Shown here one piece after another: positions 17,300 to 26,710 of a DNA stretch of 64,000 nt. This DNA comes from an uncultured SAR116 cluster alpha proteobacterium (GTDB lineage Bacteria; Pseudomonadota; Alphaproteobacteria; Puniceispirillales; Marisalimonadaceae): NCBI GenBank assembly GCA_902616005.1, contig CACMRG010000002.1, positions 58,479 through 122,478 of the forward strand, read 5' to 3'. A program made the translations under genes and the position numbers. Numbering within the stretch: the stretch's first letter is position 1; every line of letters starts with the position of its first letter. The notes below the pieces were generated by a model. The model saw only the letters and a list, made by a program, of their open reading frames with translations, did not search any database and was not told the origin of the DNA.

Positions 17300-17950
17300 A
17301 TGAAAAAAAGTAGCTTTATAATACCAGTTTTTCCACTAGATGGAGTTATTATTTTACCAGGAACATTGCTTCCTTTAAACATTTTTGAGAAGAAATACTT
17401 AAATATGGTTGAAGATTGTTTGAAGACAAGTTCAAGATTGATTGGTATAGTCCAGCCTATAATGAAAAAACAAAATAATGATCCTTCTTTTAAAAATATC
17501 ATTGGTTGTTTTGGAAAAATTGTAAAATTTGAGGAAACAGAACAAAATACCTACTTAATATCACTTAAGGGTCTTTCTAGATTTCAGATTATTAACACCA
17601 ATTTGGTTAAAAGAGGCTACTTAAAATCAAATGTATCTACAGAAAATTTTCAAAATGATTTAAACCAAATAAGTAATTATAAAAGTTTTAAGTTTACTGA
17701 AGATAAACGTTTAAAAATGAATTTAAAAAGTTATTTAAAGTTAAAAAAACTAGATTCGAATTGGAATTATATTAATTCTTGTTCAAATTTTGATTTAATT
17801 AATCAGTTATCAATGATTTGTCCATTTACAGCTCATGAAAAACAAATGTTACTTGAATCTATTACGATCGATGAAAGATATATATTATTAGTTTCAATCT
17901 TACAAAATACGGTAAATCCAAATGAAGAACAAAATCAAATTAAGCACTAA
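17300..17950 (+). CDS. Lon N-terminal (substrate-binding) domain protein
   Basis: 216 residues corresponding to the LON_substr_bdg domain alone, without the AAA+ or protease domains of Lon. Typical motifs are [20 protein letters not shown] at the start, [19 protein letters not shown] and [13 protein letters not shown]. Such stand-alone proteins are common in alphaproteobacteria, next to a thioredoxin gene and a Trm112-like gene, the same order as here. A role in substrate selection or protein quality control is inferred from domain and neighbours. Confidence 0.88.
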   Translation: MKKSSFIIPVFPLDGVIILPGTLLPLNIFEKKYLNMVEDCLKTSSRLIGIVQPIMKKQNNDPSFKNIIGCFGKIVKFEETEQNTYLISLKGLSRFQIINTNLVKRGYLKSNVSTENFQNDLNQISNYKSFKFTEDKRLKMNLKSYLKLKKLDSNWNYINSCSNFDLINQLSMICPFTAHEKQMLLESITIDERYILLVSILQNTVNPNEEQNQIKH

Positions 17951-18125
17951 AGCAGAGCAGAATATTTTAAAATTACTTGAAATTTTAATTTGTCCTAAAA
18001 CAGGTGGAAAATTAAAATATGATAGAAAAAAAAAAGAACTAATAAGTTTAAAAGCAAATTTAGCTTATCCAATTAGAAATAACATCCCTATTCTTTTAGA
18101 GAAAGAAGCTAGAAAAATAAAATAG
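17922..18125 (+). CDS. Trm112-family protein
   Basis: 67 residues of the Trm112/UPF0434 (YcaR) family: [20 protein letters not shown], then [13 protein letters not shown]. Only one of the possible zinc cysteines is kept (ICPKTGG), as is usual for alphaproteobacterial members. Eukaryotic relatives activate methyltransferases; the bacterial role is not settled. It overlaps the end of the Lon-domain gene by 29 bases in another frame, so the two are co-translated. Confidence 0.85.
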   Translation: MKNKIKLSTKAEQNILKLLEILICPKTGGKLKYDRKKKELISLKANLAYPIRNNIPILLEKEARKIK

Positions 18126-18144
18126 ATACAATTTTCACAAATAG

Positions 18145-19317
18145 TTAATAACCTCTTGCGAGTATTTTAAATATACCCTTAAGTGATGTTTTTTCTATAT
18201 TTTTTAGGCCAACATTTATCATCTTATTTACAAAATTATTTTTTTTCTTAAAAACATAAAATAAAATTGTGGTTATGAAAGTAATGAAGTTTGTTCTTGA
18301 CCTTGTTAATTTACTATATTCAGTCAAAACAGATATTTCTCCAAAATCTTTCCCAATTTTTGTTGCATTACGTATACAATCCATCATATGAAAACAATCT
18401 TCAATAGATAAATTAAAACCTTGTCCAGCGAGTGGATGAATACTATGAGCTGAATCACCAATCAATGCTAATCTTTTTTTGAATGGATTTTGCACATACT
18501 TAATATTTATAGGATAAATTTGTAATTTTTTATTTTGTAATTCAGTTTGATTAAAATTCACATTGTATTTTGAAAAAAAAGAATTAAGTCTTTCGCTAAT
18601 TTCATCATAATATTCAAAGTTAACTTTTTTATTAAGTGTTTGATTATCTAAACTCCATACAAAGTTAACAACAGTTTTAGAAACAGGTAATAAACCAATA
18701 AAACTATCCTTTAAAAAAATTTGTTTTGCAGTATTACTATCGAAATTATTAGTGTTTAAGTAACCACTTATAATTGTATGATCAAGATCATGATCAATAA
18801 AGTTTATATTAGACATATTTCTTACAGGAGATAAATTTCCATCAGCTGATAAAACTAAAGATGTATTAATTTTCATTCCATTCTCTAAAATTAAATATCT
18901 AAGGAACTCATCATAACTTGTAGAAATAACTTTTGATTTATAGACAGTTAAATCATCTTCAGAAACTATTAGACTGCTTTTTAAAATATCATTTCGAATT
19001 ACAACACCGTGGCCAACTTCATCTTCTAAACAAAGAGGTTTTATTTCATCTGTATTATGAATTTGAATTTTGTTTATTTTTAGATAGTGATTAGTTAAAA
19101 AATTTATTTTGTAATCATTTTCTAGTTTGAAAAAATTTTTGAAATTTATAAAGCTAACTCTTTTATCTTTACTAATTTTTTTTTCCGTATTAATCCAACA
19201 CAATTTATTTTTTTTAAAAATATTACTTTTAATAAGAAGCGTAACCATCAATTTACCAGTGAGGCCACCTCCTATGACAGTAACATCAAATTGTTTTTCA
19301 TTATCTTTTTTTTTCAT
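18145..19317 (-). CDS. FAD-dependent ubiquinone-pathway hydroxylase (UbiH/Coq6 family)
   Basis: 390 residues, a flavoprotein monooxygenase acting on the quinone ring in ubiquinone synthesis. The N-terminal FAD Rossmann motif is VTVIGGGLTGKLMVTLL near residue 12, and the second FAD block RLALIGDSAHSIHPLAGQGF with NLSIEDC near 285 is diagnostic of the UbiH/UbiF/Coq6 group. The ring position hydroxylated cannot be decided from sequence. It is divergent from the aminotransferase-ftsK-lolA run. Confidence 0.88.
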   Translation of the reverse strand: MKKKDNEKQFDVTVIGGGLTGKLMVTLLIKSNIFKKNKLCWINTEKKISKDKRVSFINFKNFFKLENDYKINFLTNHYLKINKIQIHNTDEIKPLCLEDEVGHGVVIRNDILKSSLIVSEDDLTVYKSKVISTSYDEFLRYLILENGMKINTSLVLSADGNLSPVRNMSNINFIDHDLDHTIISGYLNTNNFDSNTAKQIFLKDSFIGLLPVSKTVVNFVWSLDNQTLNKKVNFEYYDEISERLNSFFSKYNVNFNQTELQNKKLQIYPINIKYVQNPFKKRLALIGDSAHSIHPLAGQGFNLSIEDCFHMMDCIRNATKIGKDFGEISVLTEYSKLTRSRTNFITFITTILFYVFKKKNNFVNKMINVGLKNIEKTSLKGIFKILARGY

Positions 19318-19383
19318 GTCAAAAATTTAAAATATTTTTATTTAATTTACAAACAGAGTGTGGTTTAAGTATGGTGAATTATT

Positions 19384-20589
19384 ATGATAAATCAAGATTT
19401 TGATGTTTTAAAAAATTGGATGTTTGGAAGTTTAAATACTTTATTGAACGGCACATCCCCTAATCCAAAGTTAAATGTTTTAAAAATGTCCATTGGTGAA
19501 CCACAATTAGGCCCTCCAAATTTTATTAGAAATAAATTTGATGACTTTTTCGATGATTGGGGAAAATATCCACCCTCAGATGCTATTCCAATATTTGCAG
19601 ATGCAATAAGCATTTATTTAAATAAAAGATTTCCAGGCTCTAAAAAAATATTTGATTTGAATAAAAATATAGTACCTGTACCAGGAACAAGAGAGGCATT
19701 ACATTTAGTTGGACTTATTTCTAAAAATAATAAAAAAAGTAATTCAGTAGCAGTCCTAACAAATCCTTTTTATCATGCCTGGAGAGCGGGTGCCATTGAA
19801 AGTGGTTCAAAAATTATATGGTTAAATGCGAAAAAAGATAACAATTATAATCCAGACCTTGATAGTTTGTCAGAAGAAACATTAAAAGCAACCACCATAA
19901 TGTATTTATGTTTTCCTTCTAATCCACATGGTGCTACAGCAAGTATTGACTACTTAATTAAAGCGACAAGATTAGCTAAGAAATATGACTTTATTCTGGC
20001 TGTTGATGAATGTTACATAGATATTTACAGAACAGAATTTTCAAAACCAATTGGTTGTTTAGATGCACTTATTAAAGTTAATTCAAATTTAGATAATGTT
20101 GTAATTTTTAATTCGTTGTCAAAAAGAAGTAATGTGCCTGGTTTAAGGGCAGGATTTTTAATTGGAGATGAGAGGGTAATAACTCTTTATAAACTATTAG
20201 TTTCAAATGGAGCATCACCTGTTCCAATTCCAATACAAAATATTGCTTCTTCTTTGTATAAAGACGAAAAACACAATTATGATACTTGTTTACATTATGA
20301 TCAAAATTTTAAAATAGCCAAAGATCTTTTGATTAAAACTCATCCTGATTTGAAAATACCAGATGCTGGATTTTATTTATGGCTTCCAGTTGAAGATGAT
20401 TTGAAGGCAACTTTAGATTTATGGAAATATTATTCTGTTAGGGTAATGCCAGGAACATTTATGGCAGAAGAAGTTCTTGGAGAAAATCCATGTAAAGGAT
20501 TTTTAAGAATAGCTCTTGTTTATAAAAAAGAAATTGTAAAAGAAGCAATTGAAAGAATTTCTGATTACTTTATGTATAACAATAAATAA
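19384..20589 (+). CDS. class I/II PLP aminotransferase
   Basis: 401 residues. PPSDAIPIFADAI and VPVPGTREALHLVGL mark the N-terminal half; FPSNPHGATAS, LAVDECYIDIYR and the PLP lysine region FNSLSKRSNVPGLRAGF (about residue 246) mark the core. Relatives next to ftsK in alphaproteobacteria are annotated as aminotransferases of the DapC (N-succinyldiaminopimelate) type, which fits the dapF and asd genes in this window, but the substrate is unproven. Its stop overlaps the ftsK ATG by one base (TAATG). Confidence 0.85.
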   Translation: MINQDFDVLKNWMFGSLNTLLNGTSPNPKLNVLKMSIGEPQLGPPNFIRNKFDDFFDDWGKYPPSDAIPIFADAISIYLNKRFPGSKKIFDLNKNIVPVPGTREALHLVGLISKNNKKSNSVAVLTNPFYHAWRAGAIESGSKIIWLNAKKDNNYNPDLDSLSEETLKATTIMYLCFPSNPHGATASIDYLIKATRLAKKYDFILAVDECYIDIYRTEFSKPIGCLDALIKVNSNLDNVVIFNSLSKRSNVPGLRAGFLIGDERVITLYKLLVSNGASPVPIPIQNIASSLYKDEKHNYDTCLHYDQNFKIAKDLLIKTHPDLKIPDAGFYLWLPVEDDLKATLDLWKYYSVRVMPGTFMAEEVLGENPCKGFLRIALVYKKEIVKEAIERISDYFMYNNK

Positions 20590-22961
20590 TGTATAAAAAT
20601 AATAATAACTTTGAGCTTACTTTAAAAAAAAAATTATTATTTATTCTTTTTGGCTTAATATATTCAACATCAGCATTTTTTATTGCTTTATCGGCTTGGA
20701 CATTTGATTTCGATGAAACTGGTTGGCGTGTTTTATCTAGCCTCGAGAGTCAGAATTTTTTTGGAAAATTTGGATCATATGTGTCAGGATTTCTTCTTAA
20801 AGAATTTGGGATCTTAACTCCAATTTTCTTGTTTTTAATTTTAACTTTGTACGGATTTAAATTTTTAAAATACCAAACTATTTCAAAACTTTGGCTCAAA
20901 CTTATTCTCATATTAGGACTGATTATTTTGTTTGGATTATTATCACAACCATTACATAAAATATTAAGCATTTATTTATTTGATGAATACAAAATTCTAA
21001 AACATGAGGGTTTCTCAACCTATATCTATCGATCTATTTTAATAAAACTAAATAATGAGTTTAATTTTGGATTACCTTTTTCATCGGTGATAATCAATGT
21101 CATAATCACTTTCTTAAGTATTTTATTATTTATCTACACTGCTTCAACAAATATAAGTGAATTAAGTTTTCTAAAAAAAATAATCGCACCTCTTTATTTG
21201 CCCTTTTACTGGTTTATCCAATTATTAAATAACTTATTTGTGAAGAAATATTACATCACTCTTGATCAAGAAGATTTTATCCTTAATAAAAATAAAACAC
21301 TTTTTGATGATTTAAAAAATTTCACAAACTATTTTAAAAGAAAAAAGAAAAAAATTGAAACAAAAGCTTCCATTAATGTAAATAAAATTATTTCATCTGA
21401 ATATAAAAATTCAAAGCTAGTTAAAAAATTAAAAAAACAACAGGATTTACCACTAACTTCACAAAATGGCTTTACTTTACCAACAGTAAACTTATTAATT
21501 GAACAGAAGATTTCCAATCTAGCACCTGATGAAGATATTCTTAATTCTAATGCAAGATTATTAGAGGGCGTTTTGAAAGATTACTCAATTGATGGACTTA
21601 TTGAGTCTGTGCAACATGGACCAGTTGTAACTCGATATGATTTAACACCTGCCCCTGGACTGAGAAGTCAGAGAGTGATTTCTCTATCTGATGACATTGC
21701 AAGATCAATGTTGGCAGAATCGGTTAGAGTTGCAATGGTGCCTGGTAAAAATGTAATAGGTATTGAGCTTCCAAATAAAGAAAGAGAAATTGTTACACTA
21801 AGACATATCTTAGAAGATGATAAATTCCAAAACTCAAATCAAAAGTTACCACTTTGTCTTGGTAAAAATATTGCTGGAAATCCCATAATAGCTGATTTAA
21901 GTACAATGCCTCATTTGTTAATTGCAGGTACGACAGGCTCTGGGAAGTCAGTGGGTGTTAATTCCATGATAATTTCGCTATTATACAAACACACGCCAGA
22001 GACTTGTAGATTTATCATGATTGACCCAAAGATGTTAGAATTATCAGTTTATGATGGTATACCTCATTTATTAACTCCTGTTGTAACAGATCCTAAAAAA
22101 GCAATAACGGCTCTAAAATGGGCTGTAAGAGAAATGGAGAAGAGATATTCTTTAATGAGCAAGTTAGGTGTTAGAAATATTGAAAATTATAATGAAAGGT
22201 TGTTGTTAGCAAGAAAAAAAGGTGAAATTTTAACTCAAAATATTCAAGTTGGTTTTGATTCTGAAACTGGTCAGCCAATATTTGAAGAAAATGAAATAGA
22301 TCTTACGACGTTGCCTTTTATAGTTATTCTAATAGATGAAGTAGCTGATTTGATGCTTGTAGCAGGAAAAGAAATTGAAGCAGCTGTGCAAAGGTTAGCT
22401 CAGATGGCAAGAGCTGCAGGAATTCATGTTGTAATGGCTACGCAAAGACCCTCTGTTGACGTAATTACTGGTACAATTAAAGCAAATTTTCCAACTAGAA
22501 TATCTTTTCAAGTTACTAGCAAAATCGATAGTAGAACAATTCTTGGAGAACAAGGAGCTGAACAACTCCTTGGTAAAGGTGACATGTTATTTATGGCTGG
22601 AGGTGGAAAAGTTACTAGAGTCCATGGTCCATTTTTAAATGATATGGAAGTTGAAAATGTAACATCTTTTTTAGTAAAACAATCTGTTCCTGATTATGAT
22701 GAAACAGTAATTGAAGAGCAAAGCATCATTGAGAACGATAATGAAAATTATTTATCTCCTAAAAATTCTAGGGATGAGCTCTATGAAGAAGCTGTAAGAC
22801 TAGTTATTAGAGAGCAAAAAGCTAGTACATCCTTTATCCAAAGACATTTTAGAATTGGATATAACAGGGCTGCAACAATTATTGAAAAAATGGAAGAGAA
22901 TAATATAATATCAAAACCTGGAAGAGCTGGTAAAAGAGAAATAATATCTGACAACCAATGA
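20589..22961 (+). CDS. ftsK: DNA translocase FtsK
   Basis: Septum-located motor that pumps chromosome ends apart at division. 790 residues, full length for this clade: four or five N-terminal membrane segments within residues about 10-220, a short charged linker, then the motor domain with Walker A GTTGSGKSVGVN near 447 and Walker B region VILIDEVADLM near 580, and QMARAAGIHVVMATQRPSVD. A C-terminal winged-helix gamma domain is visible in QKASTSFIQRHFRIGYNRAA with GRAGKREI. ATGA overlap with lolA downstream. Confidence 0.96.
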   Translation: MYKNNNNFELTLKKKLLFILFGLIYSTSAFFIALSAWTFDFDETGWRVLSSLESQNFFGKFGSYVSGFLLKEFGILTPIFLFLILTLYGFKFLKYQTISKLWLKLILILGLIILFGLLSQPLHKILSIYLFDEYKILKHEGFSTYIYRSILIKLNNEFNFGLPFSSVIINVIITFLSILLFIYTASTNISELSFLKKIIAPLYLPFYWFIQLLNNLFVKKYYITLDQEDFILNKNKTLFDDLKNFTNYFKRKKKKIETKASINVNKIISSEYKNSKLVKKLKKQQDLPLTSQNGFTLPTVNLLIEQKISNLAPDEDILNSNARLLEGVLKDYSIDGLIESVQHGPVVTRYDLTPAPGLRSQRVISLSDDIARSMLAESVRVAMVPGKNVIGIELPNKEREIVTLRHILEDDKFQNSNQKLPLCLGKNIAGNPIIADLSTMPHLLIAGTTGSGKSVGVNSMIISLLYKHTPETCRFIMIDPKMLELSVYDGIPHLLTPVVTDPKKAITALKWAVREMEKRYSLMSKLGVRNIENYNERLLLARKKGEILTQNIQVGFDSETGQPIFEENEIDLTTLPFIVILIDEVADLMLVAGKEIEAAVQRLAQMARAAGIHVVMATQRPSVDVITGTIKANFPTRISFQVTSKIDSRTILGEQGAEQLLGKGDMLFMAGGGKVTRVHGPFLNDMEVENVTSFLVKQSVPDYDETVIEEQSIIENDNENYLSPKNSRDELYEEAVRLVIREQKASTSFIQRHFRIGYNRAATIIEKMEENNIISKPGRAGKREIISDNQ

Positions 22962-23575
22962 AAACATTATTTTTTTTAAAAATATTTATAATTTTTATTT
23001 TTGTCAATTTTGGTGTTTTTAACTCTTTTGCAAATAATTTGGATAGAAATGAATTTGCATTAGTAAAAGAATATCTAAAAAATTTAGATTCGTTAGAAGC
23101 TGATTTTTTTCAAGTTTCTAGTGATGGTAGTATTAAAGAGGGCAAAATTTATCTAAGTATACCTGGCAAATTAAGAATATCTTATAAAAATCCTGATAAT
23201 CTACTCATAACTTCCAACGGCTTTTGGTTAACTGTTCAGGATAGACTATTAAAACAAACTAATAACTTTCCACTTAATCAAACACCATTAAATCTTTTTT
23301 TAAATAAAAAACTCAATTTTAATCAAAATGAATTTAAAATTAAGTTTCAAAAAAGTAGTGGAATAATAACTTTAATTTTTTCAGATAATCAAAAATTGAA
23401 TAGTTCAATGTTTAAACTAATCTTTACAAATACTCCTTTAAAATTAAAAAAATGGATTATAGTCGATGAATTTAATAATGAAACATCAGTATTATTACAA
23501 AATTTAGTCACTGGTAACAAATATTCTCATCTTTTGTTCTTTCCAGATGATTTTGGAGAAGTTGATAATAATTAA
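22958..23575 (+). CDS. lolA: outer-membrane lipoprotein carrier protein LolA
   Basis: Periplasmic chaperone that ferries lipoproteins from the inner to the outer membrane. 205 residues with a signal peptide (Lys, then a Phe/Ile-rich core, cleavage near FANN at about 25). The mature part shows the LolA pattern: LKNLDSLEADFFQVSSDGSI, then GKIYLSIPGKLRISYKNPDN and LITSNGFWLTVQD. It overlaps ftsK by ATGA, so it is coupled to it. Confidence 0.9.
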   Translation: MKTLFFLKIFIIFIFVNFGVFNSFANNLDRNEFALVKEYLKNLDSLEADFFQVSSDGSIKEGKIYLSIPGKLRISYKNPDNLLITSNGFWLTVQDRLLKQTNNFPLNQTPLNLFLNKKLNFNQNEFKIKFQKSSGIITLIFSDNQKLNSSMFKLIFTNTPLKLKKWIIVDEFNNETSVLLQNLVTGNKYSHLLFFPDDFGEVDNN

Positions 23576-23679
23576 AAGAAACTCATACAATCTAAAAGCA
23601 AAAAAAATTTAAATATTATAGCTCAGCAGTTCAAGTTTATATCAATTGAAATGTAAAAAATTATTAAATAAACTATTAC

Positions 23680-23700
23680 ATCACTTAATGATTAAGTGAT
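23680..23700. promoter_or_regulatory. 21-base perfect palindrome, operator-like
   Basis: ATCACTTAAT and ATTAAGTGAT flank a central G: ten perfect pairs with one centre base. It lies in the 273-base spacer between lolA and the ExoIII gene. There is no following T run, so it is not an obvious terminator. A dimeric regulator site is possible. The rest of the spacer shows only a candidate promoter near 23767-23796. Confidence 0.45.
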
Positions 23701-23766
23701 ATCAAATTTATGGCCAATCTTGAGTTGTTTTAGAACTGTATTTTATTTATATTCTTGTATGTATTA

Positions 23767-23796
23767 TTGTCAAAGGCTTAATTTTCTTTGTATTTA
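23767..23796 (+). promoter_or_regulatory. candidate sigma70 promoter before exonuclease III
   Basis: TTGTCA at 23767-23772, 18-base spacer, TATTTA at 23791-23796, about 50 bases before the TTG start of the nuclease gene. The match is reasonable but such hexamers are common in AT-rich DNA. Confidence 0.35.
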
Positions 23797-23848
23797 AGAG
23801 TTTAGAAAAAAAATGAAAAATTGGCGAAAATTTAATAAAGAGGGATGA

Positions 23849-24634
23849 TTGAGAATTGCAACTTGGAATATTAACTCTGTAAGATTGCGTATTGCTCATG
23901 TTTTGCGTTTTGTAGAAGAATATGACATAGATGTTATATGTCTACAAGAAACAAAAACTGAAGATCAATTTTTTCCAATTAATGAATTTATTAAGATCGG
24001 GATGAAACATTATAGTTTTAGGGGTGAAAAATCATACAATGGCGTTGCAATTTTATCTAAAATGCCAATTAAAAACAAAAATTTTAAATTATGGTGTGAT
24101 TATAAAGATACTAGGCACAATTGTGTAATTTTAGATAATAACATCAAAATACATAATTTTTATGTGCCAGCAGGAGGAGATATTCCTGATATAAAGCTAA
24201 ATGTCAAATTTGATCATAAAATAAATTTTCTAAAGGAAATGATTAAATATTTTAATCAAGTTAAACTAAAAAGAACTATTTTAGTTGGTGACTTAAATAT
24301 TGCTCCATTTGAACACGATGTTTGGTCGCATAAACAGTTGTTAAATGTTGTTTCACACACACCAATGGAAACAAAACTGCTAATAAAAATTATGAAAGAC
24401 TCAGATTGGATTGATGTTGGAAGAAAATTTTTTCCAAAAGATGAAAAATTATATTCGTGGTGGTCTTACAGAAATAAGTATTGGAAAAAATCAAATAGAG
24501 GAAGAAGGTTAGATCATATTTGGGTTTCAAAAGATTTAGGTTACATGCTAAAATCATTTTTAAGCTGTAAAGAAATTAGGGATTGGGAAAAGCCCTCAGA
24601 TCACGTCCCACTGATTTTAGAGTTATCAATATGA
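23849..24634 (+). CDS. xthA: exodeoxyribonuclease III (AP endonuclease)
   Basis: Base-excision repair nuclease that cuts at abasic sites. 261 residues. ATWNINSVRLR at the start, the metal Glu in CLQETKTED near 34, GDLNIAPFEHDVW near 151, and the C-terminal SDHVPLILEL with the catalytic His. Start is TTG 23849, behind an AGAGGG ribosome site; it reads MRIATWNINS, as the family expects. Its TGA overlaps the dapF ATG (ATGA). Confidence 0.93.
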   Translation: MRIATWNINSVRLRIAHVLRFVEEYDIDVICLQETKTEDQFFPINEFIKIGMKHYSFRGEKSYNGVAILSKMPIKNKNFKLWCDYKDTRHNCVILDNNIKIHNFYVPAGGDIPDIKLNVKFDHKINFLKEMIKYFNQVKLKRTILVGDLNIAPFEHDVWSHKQLLNVVSHTPMETKLLIKIMKDSDWIDVGRKFFPKDEKLYSWWSYRNKYWKKSNRGRRLDHIWVSKDLGYMLKSFLSCKEIRDWEKPSDHVPLILELSI

Positions 24635-25449
24635 AGACTTTTAAATTTATAAAAATGCATGGTTTAGGAAATGACTTCGTAATAATCGACAATAGTGAAA
24701 ATACATTCGAAATTAAGAGAAAAAAAATATTAAAAAAAATAGGTTCAAGAAATTTTGGCATTGGTTGTGATCAGATTTTAATTGTTGAAAGTAATGATTA
24801 CAAAAATGCTAAAGTAACTATTTTCAACAATGATGGCTCAGAATCAGGCGCGTGTGGAAATGGTGTGAGATGTGTTGCTTCATATCTAATGAACAAAAAA
24901 AATATTAATGAAATTAAAATCAAAACAAGTTCTGGTAGTTTAGACTGTTGGATTGAAAATAAAAATTGTTTTGTAAATATGGGAAAACCTAAATTTGAAT
25001 GGACACAAATTCCACTCGCGCAAAAAACTGAATCACAAATTATAAAAATTGATCAATTTGAGTTATATTGCTTGTCAATGGGTAATCCTCATGGTGTGAT
25101 TTTTTTTGAAGATGAAAATGCTTTGAACAAAGTTGACATAGAATGTGTAGGTAAGAAAATACAAAATAATGATATTTTTCCAGAAAGTATAAACGTCGAG
25201 TTTGCTACTATATTAAAAGACAAAACAATTAGAATGAAAGTATGGGAAAGAGGTGTTGGGAGAACTTTAGCTTGTGGATCAGGAGCTTGTGCAACTCTTG
25301 TGGCTGCTAGACAGCAAAATTTTTCACTAAGAAAAAATGATATAATACTTGATGGTGGAAAATTAACAATTAATTGGCTTGACAACGAAGAAGTTATAAT
25401 GTCAGGAGAAGTTAATCTAGTTTTTAAGGGTAATTTTTATTTTGACTAA
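24631..25449 (+). CDS. dapF: diaminopimelate epimerase
   Basis: Interconverts LL- and meso-diaminopimelate for lysine and peptidoglycan. 272 residues from ATG 24631, chosen because MHGLGNDF follows within ten residues as in the family and because it gives an ATGA overlap with xthA; an upstream in-frame start at 24583 would only add non-homologous residues. The two catalytic cysteines are in ESGACGNGVRC (near 75) and ACGSGACA (near 215). Its last 8 bases overlap the TTG start of mtaB. Confidence 0.95.
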   Translation: MKTFKFIKMHGLGNDFVIIDNSENTFEIKRKKILKKIGSRNFGIGCDQILIVESNDYKNAKVTIFNNDGSESGACGNGVRCVASYLMNKKNINEIKIKTSSGSLDCWIENKNCFVNMGKPKFEWTQIPLAQKTESQIIKIDQFELYCLSMGNPHGVIFFEDENALNKVDIECVGKKIQNNDIFPESINVEFATILKDKTIRMKVWERGVGRTLACGSGACATLVAARQQNFSLRKNDIILDGGKLTINWLDNEEVIMSGEVNLVFKGNFYFD

Positions 25450-26707
25450 ATTTTCAAAAAAAGTAATCACCTTTGGTTGTAGACTTAATAATTTAGAATC
25501 AGAGTTAATTGATTATCAACTAAAACAAAGTTCAATTGATGAAAATGTTGTTATATTTAACACATGTGCAGTCACATCAGAGGCAGAAAGAAAAGCAAGA
25601 CAAAGTATTAGAAAGATTAAAAAAGAAAATCCAAATGCAAAAATAATTGTAACAGGTTGTTCTGCTCAAATTAATCCTAAAAAATGGCTGCAAATGCAAG
25701 AAGTATCAAATGTTATTGGAAACCGAGAAAAAACTAAAAAAAAATTTTGGGAAAATTTTTCTTCAAGCCAAGATTATGAGTTGATTACTTCTGATATAAT
25801 GTCAGTAAAAAAAGATGAAACTGAATTTAATGGCTTGATTAAACAAAATTCAAGATATTTTTTGCAGATCCAAAATGGATGTGATCATCGTTGTACTTTT
25901 TGTATTATACCATTTGGAAGAGGAAATAGTAGATCTGTAAGTGTTGATAAAATCTTGGATAATGTTGATGAAGCTCTTCAAAATAATTTTAAGGAAATTG
26001 TTTTGACGGGCGTAGATTTAACATCTTGGGGCAAAGAATTTTCAGGAAAGAGTAATTCACTTGGTTTTATTGTAAAGAAAATTTTGAATGAATTTAAAAC
26101 TCTTGCTAGACTAAGGGTCTCTTCAATTGATCCAGCTGAGATAGACTATGAATTAATGGAAGTTCTTGAGCATGATCATAGATTAATGCCACATTTACAT
26201 TTATCAATTCAACATGGTGATGATTTAATTTTAAAAAGAATGAAAAGAAGGCATCTCTACAGAGATGTAATAAATTTAACAAATGAGGCTAGAAGAAAAA
26301 GGCCTGAAATTACTTTTGGTGCTGATATTATCTCGGGATTTCCAACTGAAAGTTTGAGCGCTCATAAAAACACTTTAAAGTTAATTAAAGAAGCAAACAT
26401 AAATTTTGTACATGTTTTTCCTTTTTCTCCTCGAGAAGGAACTCCTGCTGCAAAAATGAAAATGTTATCCAGTGAATTAATAACTGAAAGAGCAAAAGAA
26501 GTAAGAAACCTTGGCCATAAGAATAAAATAAAATATTTTAAATCAATAATAAATAATCATAAAAAAGTACTTATTGAAGGAGGTAACAAAGGTTATACAG
26601 AATGTTTTTCTAAGATCCAATTTAATGAAAATATATTGCCAGGATCCTTAGTTGATGTGAAAATAATCTCTTTAAATAATAATAATTTAGAAGGGATAGT
26701 ACTTTAG
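25442..26707 (+). CDS. mtaB: tRNA t6A37 methylthiotransferase MtaB
   Basis: Radical-SAM enzyme converting t6A37 to ms2t6A37 in ANN-decoding tRNAs. 421 residues. The N-terminal cluster cysteines are in FGCRLNNLES, FNTCAVTSEAE and VTGCSAQ; the radical-SAM CxxxCxxC is CDHRCTFC near 150. A TRAM-like C-terminus follows. TTG start overlapping dapF. MtaB rather than MiaB is favoured by the CRLN-type N-terminus and the dapF neighbour, a common alphaproteobacterial pairing. Confidence 0.9.
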   Translation: MTKFSKKVITFGCRLNNLESELIDYQLKQSSIDENVVIFNTCAVTSEAERKARQSIRKIKKENPNAKIIVTGCSAQINPKKWLQMQEVSNVIGNREKTKKKFWENFSSSQDYELITSDIMSVKKDETEFNGLIKQNSRYFLQIQNGCDHRCTFCIIPFGRGNSRSVSVDKILDNVDEALQNNFKEIVLTGVDLTSWGKEFSGKSNSLGFIVKKILNEFKTLARLRVSSIDPAEIDYELMEVLEHDHRLMPHLHLSIQHGDDLILKRMKRRHLYRDVINLTNEARRKRPEITFGADIISGFPTESLSAHKNTLKLIKEANINFVHVFPFSPREGTPAAKMKMLSSELITERAKEVRNLGHKNKIKYFKSIINNHKKVLIEGGNKGYTECFSKIQFNENILPGSLVDVKIISLNNNNLEGIVL

Positions 26708-26710
26708 TTT

